DNA of 64,000 bases from Desulfobaccales bacterium (lineage in GTDB: Bacteria; Desulfobacterota; Desulfobaccia; Desulfobaccales; 0-14-0-80-60-11). Location of the stretch: the NCBI GenBank assembly GCA_041648175.1, contig JBAZPO010000009.1, positions 77,235 to 141,234 of the forward strand. Reading direction: 5' to 3'. Under the pieces are notes generated by a model. The model was not told where the DNA came from. It saw nothing but the letters and a program-made list of their open reading frames with translations, and did not search any database. This document shows positions 59,498 to 64,000 of this stretch, in pieces (the stretch's first letter is position 1; each line of letters starts with the position of its first letter). Position numbers and translations under genes: made by a program.

Positions 59498-59628
59498 GAG
59501 CCTCTTGCAAATATCTCCCTGCCTGTCATTCTGAGGGAGCGAAGCGACCGAAGAATCTCATAAGTGGTTGAAAATACGAGATCCTTCGCTTCGCTCAGGA
59601 TGACAAAACGGCTTTTTGCAAGAACCTC
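59498..59628. mobile_element. 131-bp MITE-like element, GCAAGAGG-type ends
   Basis: It starts GAGCCTCTTGCAA and ends TTGCAAGAACCTC, and encloses TGTCATTCTGAGGGAGCGAA and its inverse GCGCTCAGGATGACA-like arm. It is the same length as the element at 61012-61142. Confidence 0.7.
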
Positions 59629-59756
59629 TTTTGGCAAACGCTATACCCTGATCAAATGCCATTCTGCCCTGAAAAGTTCTTCAGGCAGCGCCGTAGCCGT
59701 AGGGCGGCAAAGCGAAGCGCATCCCGCCTAACGATCTTTATCATGATTTATGGGTG

Positions 59757-59893
59757 ATACCAAGTTGCGTCCATAGAAGTAAAAATAGCTTCGGTTTTGT
59801 AGGATCGTACCTGCATGTGCGGCCACCATGAGGGCGGACACATAGGTCCGCCCCTACAAAAACAAAATTACCTGTATGAGCGCAACTTGGTAT
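59757..59893. mobile_element. 137-bp MITE-like element with perfect 13-bp terminal inverted repeats
   Basis: ATACCAAGTTGCG at the left and CGCAACTTGGTAT at the right are perfect inverted repeats. Inside are a GGGCGGACA...TCCGCCC palindrome and a GTACCTGCATGTGC motif. No coding capacity. Degraded relatives are at 19362-19484 and 18483-18545. Confidence 0.75.
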
Positions 59894-59973
59894 GAGCCTA
59901 AAACTCATGTTCAACTGCTTGATCGTTATTGTCGAGGCGGGGTTTCCCCGCCCTTGAGCGTTCAGGCTGCCAA

Positions 59974-60747
59974 TCAGAAGCTTGGGGCAGCTTGAGCCGC
60001 AAACCGCCCTTGTCCCCGCCACTCCCTAAGATTGATCGCACCCCTTTTGATCTCAAGATAGTGCATGCGCTCAGAGGTCCAGGCCCCGGCATTGGCAAAG
60101 ACCTTGCCGTCCTCCATCATATGCAGGCCGTGACGGTGCGAATGGGCCAGGATGACAATATCGAAGCCTTTGCGGAAGAGATCCGAGGCCGCTGTCAAGT
60201 TGCGCGGCACATCAAAGTGAGGGCTTTCGGAACCGTGGGCTTTTTTATTGACGCCATAAAGCCACCATTCGAGATGAAAGAAAAGATGAAAGAACTGGGG
60301 CGAAATTTTCAGCAACTTTCCCAGGATCGTGGCGATCTGTTGGTGAAGTCTCGGGAAACGCTGGAAGCGGCGGTCATAACGATGTCCATGTTCTATGTGG
60401 ATGCGCCGATCGCCGGAAACGACGTCTAAAAACGGCAGGGCCGCGCCCAGACAGGATTTGGCCAGGTGAGTTTCCCAATGCAGGTCATGATTGCCATGCA
60501 CATAATAGACTTTATTGGTGCCCTGCGAGAGGAATTCTTTGATGCTTTTGAAAGCTGATTGAAGATCAACCGCTAATTTGGCAGCCGAAGATTGAAGAGA
60601 ATCAAAGCCATCCCCATTTATGCACAGACTTGCCCCTTTTCTGCCAATATATTTCAAAAAGGAACGTAAATAGTCTTTTTTGTTAAAGGCGGGGTTACCG
60701 AGATGCAGGTCAGAGATGACACAGAGATGATCTTCGTTAATATAAAT
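59974..60747 (-). CDS. Metallophosphoesterase, LpxH-like; start codon unusual or lost
   Basis: The fold motifs are in order: VISDLHLGN (DxH), NGDGFDS (GD), YVHGNHDLHW (GNHD), IEHGHRYDRRF and ILAHSHRHGLH (GHxH-like). The protein resembles UDP-2,3-diacylglucosamine diphosphatase and related phosphatases. Between the in-frame TAA at 60793 and the DxH motif there is no ATG, GTG or TTG. An AAAGGA site lies 7 bases before an ATT at 60747, which I use; otherwise translation from the TTG at 60657 would lose the first catalytic motif. The gene may use a rare start or be a recent pseudogene. A purine-poor AT-rich upstream region follows. Confidence 0.65.
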   Translation of the reverse strand: MYINEDHLCVISDLHLGNPAFNKKDYLRSFLKYIGRKGASLCINGDGFDSLQSSAAKLAVDLQSAFKSIKEFLSQGTNKVYYVHGNHDLHWETHLAKSCLGAALPFLDVVSGDRRIHIEHGHRYDRRFQRFPRLHQQIATILGKLLKISPQFFHLFFHLEWWLYGVNKKAHGSESPHFDVPRNLTAASDLFRKGFDIVILAHSHRHGLHMMEDGKVFANAGAWTSERMHYLEIKRGAINLREWRGQGRFAAQAAPSF

Positions 60748-61011
60748 AGCACATTCCTTTATAGGTCGTTTAAGAAAGCTCAGACCGGTATTTTAATGGA
60801 CAGGCAAGGAGGTCAGCCCAGACGACTGCAACCTGAGGAACTAAGATAAATTATAGCCGCAATATTATCAAGTCTTTTACGGCGATTTCAGACGATATCG
60901 GGAATATCCTTTAAATCAAATGTGTTATAAATTTTAATGAATTCCTCTGCTTCCTCTTTTTTCTTTGACTTAGTGCTTTACAAGAAAATATACTAAAAAC
61001 GTCAGCCTACT
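60748..61011. other. Intergenic region upstream of the metallophosphoesterase
   Basis: AT-rich DNA with a TATAAT (minus strand, near 60850) but no well-spaced -35. No gene is seen. Confidence 0.4.
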
Positions 61012-61142
61012 GAGGCTCTTGCAAAAGTCTCCTTAACTGTCATTCTGAGGGAGCAAAACGACCGAAGAATCTCAAAAGTAGAGGAAAATACGAGATCCTT
61101 CGCTGCGCTCAGGATGACAAAAAGGTTTTTTGCAAGAGGCTC
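61012..61142. mobile_element. 131-bp MITE-like element, second copy
   Basis: GAGGCTCTTGCAAAA and TTTTGCAAGAGGCTC ends (one mismatch) enclose the same TGTCATTCTGAGGGAGCAAA and CTCAGGATGACA arms as the element at 59498. Its right end meets the stop codon of the START-like gene. Confidence 0.75.
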
Positions 61143-61891
61143 TACTGTTTGAGCATACTGAGTTTCGCCGCCCGTTCCCGCACCGCCTGAATTATTTGGG
61201 GCATAGTCGAACACGTACCCTGCTTGATGAGAAAACCGGGAATCGCCCCGCCTGGATCGGTAATGAGCCGGTAAATCGCCTTGGTTTGGTTGACGCCATA
61301 CGGCTCCAGAATCCATTCGCCGGAATTTTCCTTCAGGTTGCCGATCACCAGCGCCCAGGAAGTCCGATAGTAATGTTCGGCCCCCCGGGTCTCGTCATTC
61401 ACTCCCTTGGTGATGTACCAGCGGTTGCTGCACGGAAAGGGGAAATCCAGGTTGCTGTAATGAAACACGGTATATTTCCCGCCGGGAACGCGATAGTTGG
61501 CTGGGTTGGCGGGGGTACGGGGGAGTAATTTTTCCACCTCTTCGGCTCGGGTGGGATTCATTTTCACGATCTCGGGGACCTTCTCCGGCGCCACCGCCAT
61601 ACTGGCCTGGGTCCTGGGCATGAAAAACTTAAAACTATTCAGGTCGGTAATGATCTGCCACACAATCTCGGGAGGGGCGTTGATAATCGCGGTCATCTCG
61701 GCGCTTTTGAGGCTGGAGTCCGGTTTATCTTGGGCAGCAACTATGATCTCGCCTTTGTCTAATCTACTGCGAATTTCTTCCCCCGGCCCCGCCTGAGCGG
61801 CAAACCCCAGGGCCAGAATAATCGCCGCCACCCAAAGAAGCAGTGCGGCCCTCAACCAACCCCCAGCCCAGGATGTTAACCATGATCTCAT
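61142..61891 (-). CDS. START/SRPBCC-like periplasmic protein
   Basis: The product is 249 residues. The ATG at 61891 has AAAGGG 9 bases upstream and is followed at once by a signal peptide (WLRAALLLWVAAIILALGFA). The mature part is SRPBCC-like: MTAIINAPPEIVWQIITDLN, then HYSNLDFPFPCSNRWYITKG and a C-terminal helix. It probably binds a lipid or other hydrophobic ligand. The previous gene's stop is 25 bases upstream, so it is in an operon with the YchF-like gene. Its 3' end abuts a repeat element. Confidence 0.83.
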   Translation of the reverse strand: MRSWLTSWAGGWLRAALLLWVAAIILALGFAAQAGPGEEIRSRLDKGEIIVAAQDKPDSSLKSAEMTAIINAPPEIVWQIITDLNSFKFFMPRTQASMAVAPEKVPEIVKMNPTRAEEVEKLLPRTPANPANYRVPGGKYTVFHYSNLDFPFPCSNRWYITKGVNDETRGAEHYYRTSWALVIGNLKENSGEWILEPYGVNQTKAIYRLITDPGGAIPGFLIKQGTCSTMPQIIQAVRERAAKLSMLKQ

Positions 61892-61916
61892 AGCGCCTCG
61901 CCCTTTCGCCATCAGC

Positions 61917-62606
61917 CTAAATGTTGAAGCGAATCTCGATGATATCCCCTTCATGAATAATATAATCACGGTCCACCAGCTTGACCAGCCCTTTGCTCCG
62001 GGCCTCCTGCATGTTGAAAACCTGCAGGAAGTCGTCGTAATTGACGATATCGGCCTTGATGAACCCCCGGGCCAGGTCCGAGTGAATCTTGCCGGCGCAG
62101 GTCACGATGTCCGAATCCCGCTGCACCGGCCAGGCATGCACTTCTTTCTTATCGGCAGTATAGAAGAAAATGATTCCGGATTTTTTCAGGACCTGGGTGA
62201 TGGCGTCGTTGAGCTCCGGCGCCTCCGCCACGATGAGAGTGGGCTTTAAACTCAAGGGGGCCAGGGTCCGAAGCAGACTCAATTCCGCCTCGGTGAAATC
62301 CCCGTCGCACAACGGCACTTCCTGCTCCAGATAATCCAGGCACTTCTTTAGAACCTCTTTTTCCGCCTCATCCACGGTCCGGTCCCGGCGAGCCTCCAGT
62401 TTTTCCATGTCCAGGATCAACAGGTCCCAAAGCCGCTCCCGGGCTACCAGGAAGCCGTCGCAGTGGCTGAAGTCATCGTTGGTGAATTCGACGTAAAACG
62501 GCGTGATTTTCTTGGGGGATAATTTCTGGTCCAGGGTAATAACGCGTTCATCCTGATACTTCACTTTGCCCTCGGGCAGGTCAAATCCAATGCTGCATAT
62601 TTTCAC
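61917..62606 (-). CDS. YchF/Obg-like TGS protein lacking the GTPase domain
   Basis: The product is 229 residues. Residues 45-140 match the helical insert of YchF/OLA1 (CDGFLVARERLWDLLILDME). The C-terminus is the TGS-containing DUF933 region: VHAWPVQRDSDIVTCAGKIH, SDLARGFIKADIVNYDDFLQ and DYIIHEGDIIEIRFNI. The N-terminal P-loop GTPase domain is missing, reduced to about 40 residues (KICSIGFDLPEGKVKYQDE). A real YchF is about 365 residues. The frame is open and regular, so this looks like a separate family of GTPase-less homologues rather than a truncation. It may bind ribosomes or RNA through TGS. Confidence 0.85.
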   Translation of the reverse strand: MKICSIGFDLPEGKVKYQDERVITLDQKLSPKKITPFYVEFTNDDFSHCDGFLVARERLWDLLILDMEKLEARRDRTVDEAEKEVLKKCLDYLEQEVPLCDGDFTEAELSLLRTLAPLSLKPTLIVAEAPELNDAITQVLKKSGIIFFYTADKKEVHAWPVQRDSDIVTCAGKIHSDLARGFIKADIVNYDDFLQVFNMQEARSKGLVKLVDRDYIIHEGDIIEIRFNI

Positions 62607-62649
62607 TGACTTTTACCTCACATGCGCTGATGTATACTCATTGCCAAAA

Positions 62650-62790
62650 GAGCCTCTTGCAAAAATGCCGGACATGATGTAGTCGCAGGCTTTAGCCTAT
62701 ATGAGCACAGGCTGGAAAGCCTGTGCTACCGGCAAACTCATAAACGCCCAAATAAGATATTGACCGAAAAGAGACTTTTGCAAGAGGCTC
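62650..62790. mobile_element. 141-bp element with perfect 15-bp terminal inverted repeats
   Basis: GAGCCTCTTGCAAAA and TTTTGCAAGAGGCTC are exact inverted repeats. The interior differs from the 131-bp elements and carries a CACAGGCT...AGCCTGTG palindrome (62704-62732). Confidence 0.75.
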
Positions 62791-62867
62791 AAAAGTTTTT
62801 TCTTATTAACCCCTCACCCTACCCTCTCCCACAGGGGAGAGGAGAATTAGAGGAAAAAACTTTTGGC
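62790..62867. mobile_element. Second copy of the AAAAGTTTTT...AAAACTTTTGGC element
   Basis: This is nearly the reverse complement of 28696-28777: AAAAGTTTTTTC and AAAAAACTTTTGGC ends around a CCCTCTCCC...GGGAGAGG hairpin. It directly joins the 141-bp element. Confidence 0.65.
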
Positions 62868-62979
62868 AAACGCTATAGCCAATTTCTGCTGATTGGGGCC
62901 TCACAGAAAACCGGCAAGGCCTCGTGGACCCTGCCGGCATCTGGTGTTTTTTGGTCCAGCTCTCGATGGAATCGGTAGC

Positions 62980-63330
62980 TTACCGGTAGCCGCCGCCGCG
63001 TCCGCCGCCGCCGCGACCGCCACCACCACCGTAGCCGCCGCCACCGCCGCCGCGCCCGCCGCCACCACCACCGGCGCCGCCGCGGGCCTGAGGCCTGGCT
63101 TCATTCACTGCCAGCACCCGGCCCTCGACCTGACGGCCGTTCAGCATGGAGATGGCCTTTTGCCCCTCCAGCTTGGTCTCCATCTCTACGAAACCGAAGC
63201 CCCGGGGTTGACCGGTCTGCCGGTCAGTGATGATTTTAGCTGAAGCTACGTGGCCGGCCTCGGTGAAAAGCTCCTTGAGCTCGGTTTCAGTCATTTCCAT
63301 AGGCAGATTGCCCACATATAATTTGATCAC
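62980..63330 (-). CDS. Glycine-rich RRM RNA-binding protein
   Basis: The product is 116 residues. An RRM (about 1-80) has RNP2 (KLYVGNLP) and RNP1 (RGFGFVEM) intact. The tail (about 83-116) is Gly/Arg-rich (GGGGGGRGGGGGGYGGGGG), the layout of bacterial and plant cold-induced glycine-rich RNA-binding proteins. It probably works as an RNA chaperone. It lies 75 bases downstream of a 51-residue basic protein gene and 310 bases from a cold shock gene, all on the minus strand, so the three may form a cold or RNA-handling cluster. Confidence 0.95.
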   Translation of the reverse strand: MIKLYVGNLPMEMTETELKELFTEAGHVASAKIITDRQTGQPRGFGFVEMETKLEGQKAISMLNGRQVEGRVLAVNEARPQARGGAGGGGGGRGGGGGGYGGGGGRGGGGRGGGYR

Positions 63331-63405
63331 TGTCTACTCCTTAAGCGGCGACGCGATACCCCTGCCCCGATGGTGTCGCCCGACCCGATCTGGAGGAGAA
63401 TTTGG

Positions 63406-63561
63406 TTATTCCTCAATAGTACCCTCTTCCTGCGCCTGGGGTTCTTCTGGAACTTCTTCTGAGGTGACCCGATTTTGGCGCTTTTTTAGCTTCTCATCGC
63501 TTTTCTGCTTCCGGGCGATTTCTTTGGCTCGTTTTTCCCAGCCATATCGGTTGCGGGCCAC
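63406..63561 (-). CDS. 51-residue basic protein linked to RRM and Csp genes
   Basis: This short gene starts at a GTG at 63561 with AAGGAG six bases upstream and ends at a TAA at 63406. The product begins VARNRYGWEKRAKEIARKQK and ends in an acidic tail. Small proteins starting M-A-R-N-R-Y-G-x-E-K-R occur beside RRM genes in other deltaproteobacteria (from memory). It is highly charged and helical, probably an RNA- or ribosome-binding accessory. It sits between the RRM gene and the cold shock gene. Confidence 0.75.
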   Translation of the reverse strand: MARNRYGWEKRAKEIARKQKSDEKLKKRQNRVTSEEVPEEPQAQEEGTIEE

Positions 63562-63640
63562 GGCTCACTCCTTGGGGTCGAGATGGCGGAACTCCGGGAC
63601 CCAAGGGCCACCGGAGTTCCCAACCTCACGTGGTTACCAG

Positions 63641-63844
63641 TTAGAGCTTGGTGACGTTTTGCGCCTGCGGGCCTTTCTGGCCCTGGACCACCTCAAACTC
63701 GACTTCCTGGTCCTCTGCCAGGGTCCGGAAGCCTTCGCTCTGGATCGCGCTGTGGTGCACAAAGACATCGGGGCCGTTCTCTCGGGAAATAAAACCAAAT
63801 CCCTTAGAATCGTTAAACCACTTAACTCTTCCTCTTTCCTTCAT
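63641..63844 (-). CDS. Cold shock protein, CspA family
   Basis: The product is 67 residues. The ATG at 63844 follows AGGAGG by 10 bases; an in-frame upstream ATG at 63874 is not favoured. RNP1 (KGFGFISRE) and RNP2 (DVFVHHSAI) are intact. It is a close paralogue of the gene at 18077. It heads the minus-strand group with the 51-residue protein and the Gly-rich RRM protein. Confidence 0.95.
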   Translation of the reverse strand: MKERGRVKWFNDSKGFGFISRENGPDVFVHHSAIQSEGFRTLAEDQEVEFEVVQGQKGPQAQNVTKL

Positions 63845-63913
63845 GAATGAGGAACCTCCTAAAATTTGTGACACTTATCCCGCCCCACGAGCAGGACCGC
63901 GAGAGCAGCCAGG

Positions 63914-63950
63914 CAAAAAAAAACGGGAAGGTATTTAGCATACCCTTCCG
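63914..63950 (-). terminator. Rho-independent terminator of a gene beyond the right edge
   Basis: On the minus strand CGGAAGGGTAT pairs with ATACCTTCCCG around GCTAA and is followed by nine T. It lies upstream of the cold shock gene and so ends a transcript entering from the right. Confidence 0.75.
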
Positions 63951-64000
63951 ATCTTTGGCCAGGGCCCGCAGCCCTGCCTTCAGTCTGACATGCTATCTAC

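Larger units (their letters stand above)
58380..59756. other. Long gene-poor, repeat-rich region
   Basis: About 1.4 kb with no convincing gene. It holds copy 6 of the twin-hairpin repeat (58484-58544), a CCGGCACATGTGCCGG palindrome (58633-58648) in a GC-rich patch, CCCCCTTT-type and GGGGAGAGGG-type hairpins, a CACAGG repeat (59337-59360) and a 131-bp element with GCAAGAGG-type ends (59498-59628). Confidence 0.6.

Overview
The window looks like chromosomal DNA of a GC-rich, Gram-negative, probably anaerobic bacterium. An outer-membrane porin, an RND efflux pump and several lipoproteins indicate a double membrane. Hydrogenase maturation genes hypFCDE, a ferritin-like protein, an IspH-UbiA fusion, a citramalate synthase and a likely selenoprotein fit Desulfobacterota, perhaps a relative of Desulfobacca or Syntrophobacter. 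That placement is inferred from gene content only. I saw no rRNA, tRNA, CRISPR array or intact transposase.

Layout. 1-7.2 kb (+): two ABC-2 type permease genes with a marC gene between them, then a periplasmic adaptor and an RND pump. 7.2-12.6 kb (-): a HicB-like protein and the hydrogenase maturation set hypF-hypC-hypD-hypE. 13.1-17.8 kb (+): a signalling cluster of two histidine kinases and two response regulators, with two degenerate receivers and shared TTACCTA/TAGGTAA inverted repeats. 18-19.6 kb: a cold shock gene followed by 1.4 kb of repeat-rich DNA. 19.6-28.7 kb: a membrane protein, a nucleosidase-like protein, a CruF-like membrane protein, tsaD, nicotinate phosphoribosyltransferase, DedA, a second nucleoside phosphorylase, a DUF1786 protein, a metallo-beta-lactamase-fold enzyme and a half-size GDT1 transporter. 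28.9-32.8 kb (+): aroK-aroC-tyrA-serS. 32.9-42.8 kb (-): a FlgT-like lipoprotein, a four-helix-bundle protein, a porin, ispH-ubiA, an SGNH hydrolase, a ComEA-like protein, cimA and lysC. 43-50 kb: folD, an unusual HisI homologue, a macro-domain enzyme, a thioredoxin-like protein with an in-frame UGA at its active site, a tandemly duplicated unknown protein, a VOC protein, a universal stress protein and a GAF-GGDEF protein. 50-54.7 kb: an HMA-like/DUF5132 pair, small membrane proteins and a Dpp-type permease pair. 55-58.4 kb: a CoA-transferase gene interrupted by TGA, a Nudix hydrolase, a ferritin-like protein, a second metallo-beta-lactamase-fold enzyme and an OmlA-like lipoprotein. 58.4-64 kb: repeat-rich DNA, a metallophosphoesterase, a START-like protein, a YchF-like protein without its GTPase domain, and a cluster of Gly-rich RRM protein, 51-residue basic protein and cold shock protein.

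The strongest unusual signal is the gene at 45957-46532. Reading its TGA as selenocysteine restores a full thioredoxin-like protein with a U-x-x-C active site. A 7-bp hairpin with a GUUA loop follows the UGA at the distance expected of a bacterial SECIS. The other notable feature is a rich set of small dispersed inverted-repeat elements. Several have perfect 13-15 bp terminal inverted repeats, and others carry homopurine/homopyrimidine arms placed between genes.
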